DNA of 64,000 nt from Tetradesmus obliquus (taxonomy: Eukaryota; Chlorophyta; Chlorophyceae; Sphaeropleales; Scenedesmaceae). Each line of letters opens with the position of its first letter. The stretch's first letter is position 1. Positions 10,646-23,095 of this stretch are shown here, piece after piece. The stretch spans positions 2,108,001 through 2,172,000 of the forward strand of contig CP126199.1 of the NCBI GenBank assembly GCA_030272155.1, written 5' to 3'. The position numbers and the translations under genes are program-made. The notes below the pieces were generated by a model. That model saw only the letters and a program-made list of their open reading frames with translations, searched no databases and had not been told where the DNA came from.

Positions 10646-12450
10646 CTCTGCTGCAGCGTTCTGTTATTCACAACTGATTCTGATGCAGAGATGTGGCCTC
10701 AACCCCAGTTGCTACCGTAGCATGTTACTTGCTCACAAACGAGGAAAATGAAAGTTGCAAGTTGCCCTGGCCAGCAGCAATGTTGCCCTTGCCGTGCCAC
10801 AGGTTGTACATTGCGCGGGTTAAGCCCCCTAAACCCTCATCTGGCTGGCCGCATGCGTCGCGTCTGGCATCGCCTGTTGTCAGCTTTACATTGAGAAACA
10901 GTTGTTGCATGTGGGTCCTGGCACAATCTTAGCCACAACAGGGTGATTGCACAAGCTGAGGTAGCGGGTTTGCTGTGGATTGCGGTTGCTGCGTGGGTCG
11001 AGCTACCTGGTGTGCTGTGCAATGTGGTGTGGCAATACAGGATGGGTTATATTTAGGAAGCTTTCTTTCGGTTACAATGTTTGCTGCGCCGTCTGCATCA
11101 AGTGAACTGTGGAAGGAATTGGCTGGCATAGACGTTACTGTGTTTGTTTATTGTGCAACGCCCTGGCCTGCCAGCAGTGACGTGCTTGCATGGCTTGTTG
11201 CACTTGATCTGGTCAGTTGCAAGGTCTGGGCATTTTGAATGTCTGAAGTGGCGGCGTCATTGCCTCTTTCTTAAGCTAGAGAGGCGGGAGGTGGGTGGGT
11301 CGGTTGGTGATGATCGAGATTGTGACCAGTGGCCAGTGGCAAAGAGGTGTCATTGGTGGTAGATACTATTTACTGGTGCACCAGAATGGCTGGCTGGTGG
11401 GAACGTTGAGGCTAGCAATCATGTGGCGTGCTCAGTAGGCTAGTACATCACTACTGTTGTGGCTGGTCTAGGTCTGTCGCACAACCGACTGATCAGCATG
11501 TCACACTTTTGCTGCACAGTGATGATACTTTGGACAGATACAGGTACAAGGATACGATCACACATGATGAGTGGACAATGTTGATCAATATGATGTGGGC
11601 AATGGTGATTTGGGGTGGTGGACCTGAAGAGGTTTTGCATTAATATTGTGGCGTAATGATTCCATTCAATGTCACTCAGCAGTGCTGTTGAATATGTTAA
11701 ATCTGATGCATCTGGTGTGCACGGGAACAGTGAAGAACGCCAGTGGTTGCCCACAGGTCAGGCAACTGCACAACCTTGCATATGTTTGCAAACTTTGCAC
11801 GGCACGGCGTGCCACGGTGTGCAGTCACTGTGAATTCTCTGTGACCATGCGATGGTTACTCACCTTCCATGGTGAGTTTGCCGAATCCCCTGTGCAGCAC
11901 TAATTGGCATGTAGGGTGCAGCACTAGTGATTGTGCGCAAGTGGCAGTGGAGGCACGCTGCGGTGTGTGGGTCGGTGGGACCCCCTGCTGTTGACCATGT
12001 TGGCGCTCCACAACCTGTAGCTTTTTGTGCGCTTATGCGTCAACCATCAAGCATTGCACCTTGTAACATCTTCATTTTCCTGCCAGTCGAGTAACTCAGT
12101 GTCAGTGTGTTACTTGAAGTTGAACTGTTTCCCCCAAATGCTGGGCATGACACGCCGCGCTGGGCGCAAGACAAGGGTCAGATACAGCGAGCGTATTAAT
12201 TCATTATAAAATTTACTTTGAGCTTGCTGTTTAGCGACGAAGCATTGAGAGATCTGTGCTGAGGCGCCCTGCGAGCCTGCTGTGCGCTGCCCGCCGCTTG
12301 ATCGGACATACTCCGCCGCTAAGCAAACTGACACTCCTTTGTTTGACAAACGAACAACGGCCTGAAACATCGTGGCAGCAGCGGCATGCAACTTTTGCTG
12401 GTGTAACCCCTCTGGTGTCCAGGCTCTGCACACTACTGCATCAGATCAAC
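10646..12450. other. Intergenic region with no recognised gene
   Basis: About 1.8 kb between the stop of paralogue A and the proposed start of the secreted TIM-barrel gene. Short open frames here have no recognisable domain and no partner in the paralogous locus. It should contain the 3' UTR of the first gene and the promoter of the second. I see no repeat of note. Confidence 0.6.
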
Positions 12451-13880
12451 ATGCGTCGGTCTGGCACCAACGTCGCGCCGTATTTCCTTTGGGAGTTTAT
12501 TATCGTCACATTGGCGTGCACAGCAGCTGGGTGAGTTGCAGTGCTCCCCTGCTGCAGGCCTGGCACACTCGCTGCAGGCTGTGCCGCTGAGTATGGAGTG
12601 CCATGCTGTATGCCACAGGGGCCTGATCAACAGCAAGTAATCCATGTGGAAAATATCAACATACGCATCACAACCTCGTCAAATGGATGTACCTGTCTGT
12701 GCAACATGTCTTTGCCAGCAACGGTACCTGGCCATCCACACTGTGTGTGTTGAACACACCAAACCTGCGCTGCCCGCTTAGGCTCCCTCACCCACTGCTG
12801 CTGCTGCCACCGCTGCTGCTGCTGCCCGCATATATCTCCTGCAAACAATTACAGGCAGAAGCTCAACCCTACTGTTATGATCAATGGCTTTGGTGACTTA
12901 GAAGGCACTGTGCCTGGCAGCAACTTGCCAGTCTGCCAATACACGCTGCAGCGGGCTCGGCGCTTCACTGATAGTGTGTCATTTGCACTGGCAGTGCACC
13001 CTTTTGTGAGTAGGCAGCTGCTGCTGCGATTCAGCAGCGGCTAGTAGTGCCAGGGAAACAGCACTGCAGCAACTACAGCAGGTGCTGCCGACTTGCGCAG
13101 GACCACGTCGTCTCGCCACTAGGGCCTGCAGTTGGTAGATATTGACATGGTTGCAGTTTGTGACTGAAGCAAGAGCAGCGAGCAGTATCGAATGCCCCTC
13201 AGAGGCGCCCGTTGCAGCGATATCTGGCAGCGCGCAGTGGCACGCCGCCATGACGCTTGCATAACAGCACCCAGTGCTGACACAAAGTGTTGCACTTTGC
13301 AGCTGCTGGATCGTACAACTGCGCGCCGCAACTGTATTGCGCTTATGCCTGACAACTGCAGCATCATCTGCTGTACCTGCCATCTGCAGGCAGTTGACAA
13401 GGAGAGGCTGGAGTCCTGGACATTCAAGGATGCTCAGGGCAACAATGTAGTGGCCAGCAAAGACAGTGTGGCGCGCTGGCAGCGGGGTCTGCAGGCCTGC
13501 TTTGACTACGCCATAAAGATCAAAAAGTTCAGGGTGCTGCATGTGCTTGGGTGAGTGCTGGTATTTGTACTCGAGTGTCATACATGCGCGATTGTTCTTG
13601 AGAGGTGTGGGGGCATGTCTTGGTAGACTGGCATCCGAATCACGTTCACCATAGCTGCTTTCATGTTGCACTCATACTTCAGCTGTGGTCCCATGAGATG
13701 TTGAAAGCTGGCTTGACTAACTCACCGCATGCTGCTTTATGCTTTCATGTTTTTCATGCACTGCCTGCAGGCACTGGGATTCGCTGCACCCTGTGCTGCT
13801 GCAGTGCCAGCTGCACCCTCTCAGCACGTTCACCTGTGTCTGTGTAGGGCTGTCTTGCACTGCTTACATGTTTGACAAGG

Positions 13881-13943
<63 letters not shown>

Positions 13944-14857
13944 CAGGCAATGGGACCCGCTGCACCCTGTGCTGCTGCAGTAGCAGCTGCACCCTCTCAC
14001 CATGGTTACCTTTGTCTGTGTAGGGCTTTCTTGTACTGGTTACATGTTTGACAAGGCTACCTGCCTGCCTGCCTGCCTGCCTGCAGGCAGTGGGACCCGC
14101 TGCACCCTGTGCTGCTGCAGTAGCAGCTGCACCATCTCAGCACGTTCACCTTTGTCTGTGTAGGTCTTTCTTGTACTGGTGACATGTTTGACAAGGCTGC
14201 TTGCCTGTCTGTCTACTTGCCTGCAGGCACTGGGACCCGCTGCACCCTGTGCTGCTGCGGCCCACCACGTGGCGCAACCTGATGAACATCGCGCCACAGC
14301 AGAAGGCAGCAGGCCACAGCTATGAGGACGTGATGCTGCAGCCAGTGGTGAAGGCACTGAATGCAGGTGGGCGCTGCGCAGCTGTGCATGCAACACGAAA
14401 TTTCCCAGGCCTAAGAACAGTTGCTGGCTTGTTGGCAGAGAGTTTGCATTGTTTGCATGTTAACCAATCGACCAAAGTGGGCGTCGAGATGTGTTACCAA
14501 AGAACATGGTGAATATGAACAGGGCTGGGCTTGTGTCTGGTAAGGCACAGCCACTGGAAAGGATCTAGTTTAGAGCCTGCTGGCTCACACCTGCTGCTGC
14601 TGCTGCTGCTGCTGCTGCAGTGTCGTCGCCCTCAGTGGAGGTGTGGTTCTCGGTCAGTGGTGAGATGGGGCTGAGCAACTACCTGCACGCTGATGCCTGG
14701 CGGGGCGTGATGGCCAACACAAGGCAGCAGCTGCGCCGCAAGCAGTGGAAGGTGAGGCGGCACATGCTGTGATGCAATAGGCTGCTGCACGGGTAACAGA
14801 TGTTGCGCGCAATGGCTGCGTGCTTGTTAGGTCTGCAGCCTTGTTATTGTCAATTGT

Positions 14858-14888
<31 letters not shown>

Positions 14889-17397
14889 TGGAGGGTGAGA
14901 CCGGCAGAGGAATGACTGCAGTTGCAAGGGCGTGCTGTGTTGCTGACTGTCGTTACTTCTGGTGGTGCGAATGTAGTTAGTCACGAGTGGCATTGATAGA
15001 TGGCGACAGCTGCAGTGACAGCTGCTAAGCCGGCGTCCCACTAACCACCATGGTGCTGCATACTGCTGCTGCCGCAACATCACATGCCGTGCTTTCCTGC
15101 AGGATGTGAAGGTAGCCACAGCGCTCAACTGGCAGATGTTTTGCGGCTGCATTGCTGCAGCCAACCCAGAGCCGGGGTCATTCGACCCTCTGCGCTACAA
15201 CGCCAGCTTTGCGCGGGAATTTGCGCAGGTCAAGCACTATGCGCTGCCTTATGTAAAGTCATTCAAGGTGGGGAGGGGAGTGAATACGGCTTGAGCCTGT
15301 GCAATGATGCTGCCAGCGTTCCTGAAGTTGCCTTTGTAGTTTGTTCTATCCATTGTTACTTCGTGTGTTGCCAGGCAAAGCATGACAAAGCTGCGGCACA
15401 CGCATTTCCTGTGTGCGGTCATCGTCATCCATCTAACCAGCTGTTTGCACAGTTCTGATGTCTGTCGGCACACCGCACTGCACATACACACAAAGCGCTG
15501 CAGACTAGCAGCAGCGCCGCCGCTGTGTGTCGTCTCTATCGGCACTGCTGTGTTGTGCTGGTGCCCGCGCCACCTACAGAAGCTCCCCATGACTCGACAA
15601 ACTGCCATCTTGCTTCACTGCTGCTGCAGCTGCTGCTGAGTGCCAATGACTTCATAGGCATCAGTGGCTATGGCAGCGGCTACAGGCTGAAGCAGCTGAG
15701 CTGGCGAGACATGGAGGTCCCGCTTCAAACCCTGGCGTATGAACTCGGATTTTTTGGCATCAACCTCAAGGAGTACACCAGCCGGAAGCCAGTCATCTAT
15801 GTGGAGCAGGTACATTGCAAAAGCAGCAGCAAAAGTATAGCAGCTGTAGCCCTGGAGTGTGATGCCGCAACCAGCATAGGAAATAGGAAATTTGCTTAGA
15901 AATCTTTGTATTTCACGCCAGCTAGCGTCTGCAGCAGCATTGCCTTTCACCCTGTGGATGAGTGCTGCAGGACAGGCAGCTGGTGCATGAGACACTGGCT
16001 GGTGCACGCAGATCTCACTGTGAACAAACTCCTCGGCAGTCGATCGCCGAGTTCATCTGCAAGACAGCGTTGCCTGACTGCAACTGGCCAACTTGTGACC
16101 TTTCCAATGTGCCTGCTGCTTCTACCCCTGCTAGGGCTTGGGTGGTGTGCTGCAATACGGCATACTCCCTGCACCAGACCTAGCCACAGTGTCCCGCTAC
16201 ACTTTCTCTGGATCCTGGTGAGCTGCGTGTTTTCTTCTTTCGCCTGCAGCAGTGCTGAACCATTTGCATGCGCATGTGCTTGTTGTGCTTTAGCACTGGC
16301 GCTAAGTGATTGGCATGGCGTGCGCGGGGGTCGTCACAGCAGCAGCTTGCAGGGAGGTTTGTTGCAGCACCCCTGTTGTGTGCATTGGATGAAGCAATGC
16401 AGATGCCGCTTGCTGTGCAGCGTAAGCCACACGCCCGTCACAGCACGAAGCGGGTGCAGGACAGCAGCAACATGCAGCCTCTTGAGCAGCAGCATGCTCA
16501 CGCCATGTGACTGACAACAACTCGACACTTGCTTGCTGGCATGACGTTGGTGCTGTTTCCACGAATTTTCTTGTGCTGCTCATGCTATGCCTGCAGGCCT
16601 GTGGGTGGCTACAAGCGGGAGTTCGACCCCTGGCAGCGGCAGGACTTTTCAGCCTACAGGTGAGGCGGCTGTGATAGGCAGCTGCAGCCATACAAACTGC
16701 AGTTTTGCCAGCGGCTGATGGCCAAATCGCTGTGTGCGACACAGCAAGTATGTGGAGACAAGCAGCTTCCATGCATGCCACTGCGGCAATGACGCTGCTT
16801 GCCTCCCAGCATTGCGCTGCCTGATCTGTTCCAAACAAAACGAATGCTGGGAACCTTGTGGGGTACACCAAGCCATGTGATGGCGCGGGCTATGGCGTTG
16901 CTGCTGCTCACAGTCATTCACATGCCGCTTGCATGTGTCTGCAGGAGGGACTTCTACAGGGCGACAGTGGACCTGCTTGCACGAGGCAAGGGCCAGCAGT
17001 ATAAGCTCGATGGTGAGCAGGATGCAGCACAAGCTTGGTGTGATGATGAAACTTAAATGTGGACTGCGTGCATGCCAGGCATTGCTACCAATGTTTTATA
17101 TGATTATCATGTGCCGCATGTTGTGTTCGACAAGCAGGTTGCAGCGCGGCACATCTCCACCGCACTCAGCGCCCTTGCTTTGCCCCTGATGTGCGTCCTT
17201 TTCGGCTGCTGGTGACTGGCCGCTGATGGCTGCTGCTGCTGCTGCTGCTGCTGCTGCATCTGGCTACAGGGGTGTATGTGTGGAGTGTCGGAAGCTTTGA
17301 CGTGTTTGGGGTGCACCCCGTCTCTAGCAGCAGCGAAGGCACCTTTGCTGACCCTGCCATAATCAGCATGATCAAGAAAGTCAACGGTGTCAGCTGA
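12451..17397 (+). CDS. Putative secreted glycoside-hydrolase-like TIM-barrel protein
   Basis: Exons supported by frame and splice sites: 12451-12530 (MRRSGTNVAP then a hydrophobic signal segment), 12855-13005, 13390-13550, 14227-14366, 14621-14751, 15103-15267, 15630-15809, 16135-16217, 16597-16659, 16945-17012, 17270-17397. The stretch between 12530 and 12855 is unresolved. The chain alternates strand-like and helical segments as a TIM barrel does: FRVLHVLGHWDPLHPVLL, VEVWFSVSGEMGLSNY (likely acid/base Glu after a strand), VATALNWQMFCG, SANDFIGISGYGSGYRL, KPVIYVEQGLGGV (likely nucleophile Glu), and YVWSVGSFDVFGVHP near the end. The two Glu positions resemble clan GH-A hydrolases, but I cannot assign a family or substrate. 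The signal segment suggests secretion or a membrane anchor. Intron 3 carries four tandem copies of the next exon's edge. Confidence 0.68.
13740..14265 (+). repeat. Four tandem copies of an exon acceptor edge with TGCC microsatellite
   Basis: The start of the exon beginning GCACTGGGACCCGCTGCACC (coding HWDPLHPVLL) occurs four times, at 13771, 13947, 14087 and 14227, each preceded by CTGCAG. Only the last reads on into RPTTWRNLMNIAP. Units are separated by near-identical intron sequence (about 140-175 bases) that includes expanded (TGCC)n, longest at about 13884-13944. Confidence 0.93.
14855..14888 (+). repeat. (CAAG)n microsatellite in an intron
   Basis: Seven to eight tandem CAAG units within the intron following the exon that ends at 14751. 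No function is seen. Confidence 0.85.
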
Positions 17398-19120
17398 GCA
17401 GCTGCGTGGCATGACTTTACCTGTGCGGCAAGATATGTACAGATTGTGGGGATCTGTATGCGGGCCACAGCTGGTGCTGCACGGCACCAGGATGCACCGT
17501 ATCATGCTGCGTGCAGCATTACTAAGTGTCAGAAGACATGTGAACGCAGCCCTCCATGGCTGTGTGCTGGGCTAGGAAAGGAGTGAACCCGATGCGCGGA
17601 AATAACTTAATCCAAGGTTGCAGTAACTTCAGGTAGCGGCAGTGTTGCACCAGCGCCGGTGGCAGCTGTCCAACAACCGCCTTAAATCACTGATTGTGGA
17701 CTTGATGCATCATTATTGAATGTTGCGGGTGAAAGCCGTGTTGTGTTACGTATTATCCTTCAAGGCAGTGTTGCAGGGCTTGCAGGGCTTGCCTGCCCAT
17801 ACAGAGCAAGCTCCGTGTGTTGTCCCTGTGTGTTGAATGACGCAAACATCGTGGCATGAGTGCAGAGGCGGGCCCGGCCTTGCTGAACGTTGCAACTTCA
17901 TATGCGATGCTGCGGCTGCGGCCGTTGCTGCTCCGCACTGTGCTTCTGCACAATGTTGCGCATTGACGCCCCGCACATACGCCAACTCAGCATGTGTGAT
18001 TGCCAAGTATGCTTGGTGTATGGCAGTCATTGCACAAAGCAGGCACAATGTGGCATACATCAGTGCATCCAACGCGCTTGTAACTGCAAGGTGAAGGCAA
18101 CAGGATGTTAACTGGCAGAAGGCGTCAACCACTTACTTGTGGAGTGTGCACACACATACATGTATAGGCTCATGCACAATGACGCTTGCCCTGTGTAGAC
18201 CGGGCACGGACAAGTCAGAAGATACCACTGGGTGCACGTGATACAAACAAACTACTGCCTGCTCACAATCTAGTGCACAGAGCAAGCAGTTCCGCATCAT
18301 GCCGAAAGAAAAACATTCAACATACCGCATGGCCTAGATGATAACCAGGGTGCATGCCCAGCCCACTAACCCATGCATCAGATAAGGTTATCACTGCAGA
18401 CAGCAAGCAGTACAATTTCCACTTGAGATCCAGAAGCGCTCACACTAGGAGGAGGCATTGTTGAAGGACCCTAGCAATATGTCAGACACCATACAACCCA
18501 TACAAGCAACCCACTTTTGGCAGGCCGGAACGTTCAAGGAGTATTGCCCCAGCATGCAGGTTCATGCGATACAGGCAGTGCAGAACACTCCATGATATGT
18601 GTATGCTGATGTTGCCGTCTTCTCGCGCCGCGTGAAGCAGGCAGCACTGCAGCCATGACGATCGTTTCAAGATGGTGCAAACGGAGTTTTCTAGGTGCCC
18701 TCCGTCAACAGTATTGCCCAAACGCATAGCCCACCATGTAACACATCAGCCAGCCTAACCTGCGCTCCCAAACCACATTGCCCAGAATGCCACGTGCAAC
18801 CAACTTGTATTACTGTAACACAATCAAATCGTAACAAAGCAGCATGTAACAATTGAGCTGGCCCAATCTGTGCTGCTCAACCGCATTGCCCAGCATGTAC
18901 CACAGCCAGCTTGAAACACATGAGCCCACCCAACCTGTGCAGGAACCGCATTGTACAGTACACCCCAGCTAAATGGCCCTGGAGTTCCGGTGGCATTGCG
19001 TGCAAGCATGCGCTGCCCGTAAACCAAGAGCTCGAGCACCAGGCACCCCTGCAGCAGGCACTGCCCCCCTGCTGTGGCCGCTGCCACATCCTGTGCAGGC
19101 TCAGGCTGCCTAACAGCTCA

Positions 19121-19251
19121 CCGCTGCCGTGCACCCCAGTGCTGCCGTACACCCCGTTGCTGCGTGAAGACCCAGTGTTGCCGCAAATCTCACTGTCGCC
19201 ATGCACCCCATTGCTGCTGCCGTGCACCCCAGTGCTGCCGCGCACCCAATG
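19121..19251. repeat. Minisatellite of CCGTGCACCCCAGTGCTG-type units
   Basis: Degenerate tandem units built on GTGCACCCCAGTGCTGCCG, GTACACCCCGTTGCTGCG and similar, about 18-27 bases each, lying just past the stop codon of paralogue B on its transcribed side. Probably within its 3' UTR or just beyond. Confidence 0.75.
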
Positions 19252-19352
19252 TAAACTTGGAGAATCAGCGTTCACCGGTAAGCAAGCGCTATGCTGAGGC
19301 GGAACTGGGGTTGGTGCCAGAACATTGCCACACATTTGACTCATCTTTCTGA

Positions 19353-19380
19353 CCCCCCCCCCCCCCCCCCCCCCCCCCCC
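19353..19380. repeat. Homopolymer run of 28 C
   Basis: Twenty-eight consecutive C residues, nine bases beyond the stop codon of paralogue B (stop at 19390-19392 on the minus strand). On the transcript this is a G28 run at the very start of the 3' UTR. The length may be approximate because sequencing of homopolymers is error-prone. Confidence 0.9.
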
Positions 19381-19389
19381 GCGCAACAG

Positions 19390-20679
19390 TTACTGCCCTG
19401 CGCCTGGCCCGGCGCTCAGCTGTGCCTGGTCTTCTTTCAGGATGGCGACGACCGCGCTGCCCAGGGCAGCAGTCGATGGCTGCCGGGGGTACATCAGCAC
19501 GTACAGCCTGGCCAACTGCAGCAGGAGTAGGGGAATGGAAGGTCAGTGCGTGCTTTGCATTGAGAGAATACAGTGCAGCCTGAGCGGAGCAGCAAACTTT
19601 GCATTAGATGAGTGCATGGAGCCATGTTATGCGCAGCTAGACGTGCTTGAGGGTAGCAGCCGTCAGGGCACACACAATGCACGCCCCTGGCTTGAGGCAT
19701 TCGGCACAAAGCAGCACACCTTTTCAAAGGCAAACCACACAAAAATTGCTACGCCTGCGCACATGTTGTGTGGTGGCCAAACCTCACTATGGCAGCGGCT
19801 GCCTGAGGGCTCTACCTGTGTGTATGTGCATCTGCCCATCATGTATCCACACAATGCCAACTGTGTGAGCACGTGCTTCTTCATAAGTTGCTTCAGCTGC
19901 GCTGTGCGCTGCTCCTGCTGGTGCAGCACCTCCCTGCAAGTTGGTGCAAGCCAGGGACATTGACAGCAGGACGCAAGGCAATAGAGGATACTTGAACGTG
20001 TGGCACATGCGCAGCTGCAAATGTGGTCAAGTCATTACTGGCACTGGTTACATAGCCGTAGACATGCATGTTGGTACGAGCGGTATATGGCATATAGAGT
20101 TGCACAAAAGCCAGCATGCAACATGAAGACGTGAAGAGACCTGCTGCTAGTGTCTTGCAATCCCGAACCCTTGCAGCTGCACCAGCAGGTGGGAGGGTGC
20201 GTAATGCATCTTCCAAGCGACAATGAACCTGAAGCACACACTGCGACAAAGGTGCCAACACCATCAAAGCAACTCTTCACACCTGTGCATCTTGTAACCT
20301 TCAAGTGACAGTGTCGCAAAGGAGCTGCTGCATGCTGCTGCTGTTGGCGCTGGCACTGGCGCTGCTGCTGTGCTGTGCGTGCTGCTGCCGTTGGCGCCGC
20401 TGCATGCTGCCGCAGACCTGCCGTTGAGAGCGTCAGCGATGTGTGTGCTGGCACTGTTGTTGTTGCCACCGCTGCTTCCAACAGCAGCGTCACCGGCTGC
20501 TGCTGCTGCAGCTGCCGCGCTGTCTCCTGGCTGCTGCAGCTGCAGCTGCCGCATGCCCAGCAGCACCGGCTGCAGCAGCTGGCTGAACACTGCGTAGCCG
20601 TCAGCAATCTGCTGCTTCTGCGCTGCACTCAGCCCCATCTGCCTCACGCAGCGGATGTGGTCATCCAAGTTGGGCTCCT

Positions 20680-20712
<33 letters not shown>

Positions 20713-21518
20713 CGCTAGATTTTCGAATCAGAAGCAGTAGGAGCAAAGTGCCATGCTTGCGGATGGGTATGAACAAACCCTGTGACGCTTTGGATGATGA
20801 CACAGCTGCTGGCATGCGGTTGATCCAGCGAAGCGGTGCTTGCTAAACGAAAGCAGAAGCGTGCACGGTGCAAGGCCGCCACTGGAAAGATATATGTTCG
20901 GCGGCTGGACCATGCAGCATCTCAAGCTCCCGGCTGATGTTTTATATGCTGCCACGCCATGTGTCGCTGCAGCACGCCTGCTTCTGCAACAAAGCATGGC
21001 CCGCGAGCTGGCATCAAACCACACACAAGGATGCAATTATGCGGCACCGGATGACAGCAAAGTGACAGGTTGCCAATGTGCTGGGCTGTACAACAGCAGC
21101 AGCAGCAGCAGCAGCAGCATCAGCAGCAGCAACAGCAGCAACAGCAACAGCAACAACTTGGGGTAGTCCTGCTCTGCAACCTGATGTTAGGCAGGACTCG
21201 CTGCACCCAAAAAGGAATAAATAAGGACTTAAACACTTTTTCAAAGATTTGGCAGTTTTTAAAACTCACCTGCAGCAACGGCTGGCTCAAATCTGCATGA
21301 TTGACCAGCACTGCCAGCATGTGCATGCTGTCGCGCTGCATCTGAGTGAGTGTCACAAAGTTGTTGGCGAGCCTGTGCGGAGTGATGGCAAGCAGGCACA
21401 CAGGCAGTCAGGTGAAAACCAGGCAAGCAGGCACACAGGCAGTCAGGTGAAAACCAGGCAGGCAGTCAGGCAGGCAGGCAGTCAGGCAGGCAGTCAGGCA
21501 GTCAGGCAGGCAGGCAGT

Positions 21519-21563
<45 letters not shown>

Positions 21564-22786
21564 GGACAGCGGCTGAGTGGGGCGCAGCCACTGAGGTAGT
21601 GCCAAAGCGCTGAGGGGTGCAGCAGCTGTTGTTGAGCTTGTAGTGGCGCATTGCAGTGTCTGTTGACCTGCTGTAGGCGGCCTACAGGCCATCATTGATG
21701 CAAACTCATCAAACGAGCATGCAAGATGTGCCTACATAGCCTGAGTGCCTGCACACGTCCTCTGCCGCCCACCTGTCGAACGCAGCGCGTATGTTCTGCC
21801 AAGGTTTGTACCCGGCAAGTGGCCACTCGCCCGCGCCGCCTGCTTCTGTTGCGTGTCGCTGTGCTGCGTCGTGCAGGGCTAGATTGAGTGACAGCTCTCG
21901 CACCACCTCATTGTAGTGGGTTGACACATCCTGCATGGTCATGTCTGCAGCACCTGCATGGTTGCACAGCATGAGCATGCAAATGCATGACTCTCTGAGT
22001 GCCAGCATCTTCCTGCGTTCTATGAACAGCTCACTGGAACACATAACAAGTTTTGCAGTGTGTATACTGCGCAGCGTACACAGCATAAGCCCAAACATTT
22101 AAATTGCCGTTTGACGATTGATGCCTTGCAGGTGTCACATGGTTTCGCATGGTTTCCTGCAGCAAGCTTGAGCAGCAGCTGCATGTGGGCTGACAGACGC
22201 TGCTGCTGTGTGCAGCTGCCATCTGCGCTGCCGTGCAGGGTTCGAAAGCCTTCTCTGCTTGCTGGAAACCTATGCGTCAGCAACTGGCTTGCAGGGAACC
22301 TATGCGTCAGCAACTGGCTGGCAGCCTGCTGGAGAATAGCCCTGACTGCACTCACTGGCAGTAGTCACAGCCTACGTCATGCTTTGAACAACAGCAGAGC
22401 AGAAAGCGTCGATTTGAGAGCAGTACAGAAGGCCCGGCGCTCTGTTTCCCACCTGGATATGGTGGCAGTGAGAAGATGCGCCTGAAGTAGTACAGCAGGT
22501 CATCATCCGGCGCCACAGTCGGCTCCTGCTGCACTGACGGCCCGGCAGCATCAGCAGCAGCAGCAGCGCTGGTTGCAGGGCCCCTGCCACTGCTGTCAGT
22601 AAGGATGCTGGGGTTGCTGCTGCCAGATTGCTGCCAGCCAACGGAGGCTCTGCAGCCTGCTGCAGCTGTGGCAGGCAGCTTCTGCTGCCAGCGTTGCGTC
22701 TCTGTGCTGCAAGCCTCAGCTGCGCCGCTGCTGCACAACTGCCCTGGCCCATCATGCTGCTGCTGCTGCTGCTGCTGCATGTGTGC
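19390..22786 (-). CDS. Coiled-coil protein of unknown function (paralogue B, inverted copy)
   Basis: Minus-strand relative of the gene at 6260-10645. Proposed exons: 22786-22453, 21953-21773, 21372-21270, 20677-20283, 19933-19817, 19515-19390. Recognisable segments in order: poly-Q start ([12 protein letters not shown]), DDDLLYYFRRIFSLPPYPG, MTMQDVSTHYNEVVRELS with WQNIRAAFDR, FVTLTQMQRDSMHMLAVL then NHADLSQPLL, LDDHIRCVRQMGLSAAQK, LHQQEQRTAQLKQLMKKHVL, and LARLYVLMYPRQP ending GAGQ-stop. Exon lengths of 181, 103 and 126 equal those of paralogue A. Function is unknown. The 5' end is uncertain: the zipper-like first exon of paralogue A was not found here, and another exon may lie near 22990-23165. 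The acceptor of the fourth exon is a (CTG)n tract ending in CAG. Confidence 0.75.
21400..21565 (-). repeat. CAGG/CAGTCAGG simple repeat in a paralogue B intron
   Basis: A mixture of CAGGCAGG and CAGTCAGG units, ending with a pure (AGGC)n run at about 21523-21562, preceded by two copies of a 30-base unit at 21390-21450. On the gene strand this is (CCTG)n with CTGACTG, similar to the TGCC tract in the TIM-barrel gene intron at 13884-13944. Confidence 0.88.
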
Positions 22787-22804
22787 CTGGGGCAACATAG
22801 GCTC

Positions 22805-23095
22805 ACATTCATTACAAGCATAAGCATCATGCAACGTAATGCGCACTCATATTGCAAGAAGTGGTCCCTCGAAAGGCCACCGTGGCTGCTGAACCTCAGA
22901 TTAGCATGTGCAGCTCCTGCTTCTGCTTCTATATAAAGAAAGTTGCCGAATTGCATTCATTACAAGCATAAGCATCATGCAACGTATTGCGCACTCACAT
23001 GGCAAGAAGTGGTCCCCCGAAAGGCCACCGTGGCTGCTGAACCTCAGATTAGCATGTGCAGCTCCTGCTTCTGCTCCTATGTCGTCTAGTATTAC
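22805..23095 (-). repeat. Two tandem ~154-base units containing a possible exon end
   Basis: The block starting ATTACAAGCATAAGCATCAT near 22810 recurs near 22963 with few differences across about 130 bases. On the minus strand both encode EAGAAHANLRFSSHGGLS followed by DHFL. The upstream copy ends in a proper GTGAGT donor; the downstream copy has ATGAGT, a lost donor. This matches the exon-edge copying pattern elsewhere. Confidence 0.8.

Larger units (their letters stand above)
17398..19389. other. Convergent intergenic region with minisatellite and poly-C
   Basis: About 2 kb between the stop of the TIM-barrel gene (plus) and the stop of paralogue B (minus), so it holds two 3' ends. Apart from the minisatellite and poly-C tract near 19121-19380 there is no recognisable feature. 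Open frames here are short and lack domains. Confidence 0.6.

Noticed and set aside
22239..22250. GGTTCGAA box suggesting a tRNA gene
   Set aside because: No matching A box, cloverleaf or acceptor stem around it; no tRNA was found elsewhere in the window either.
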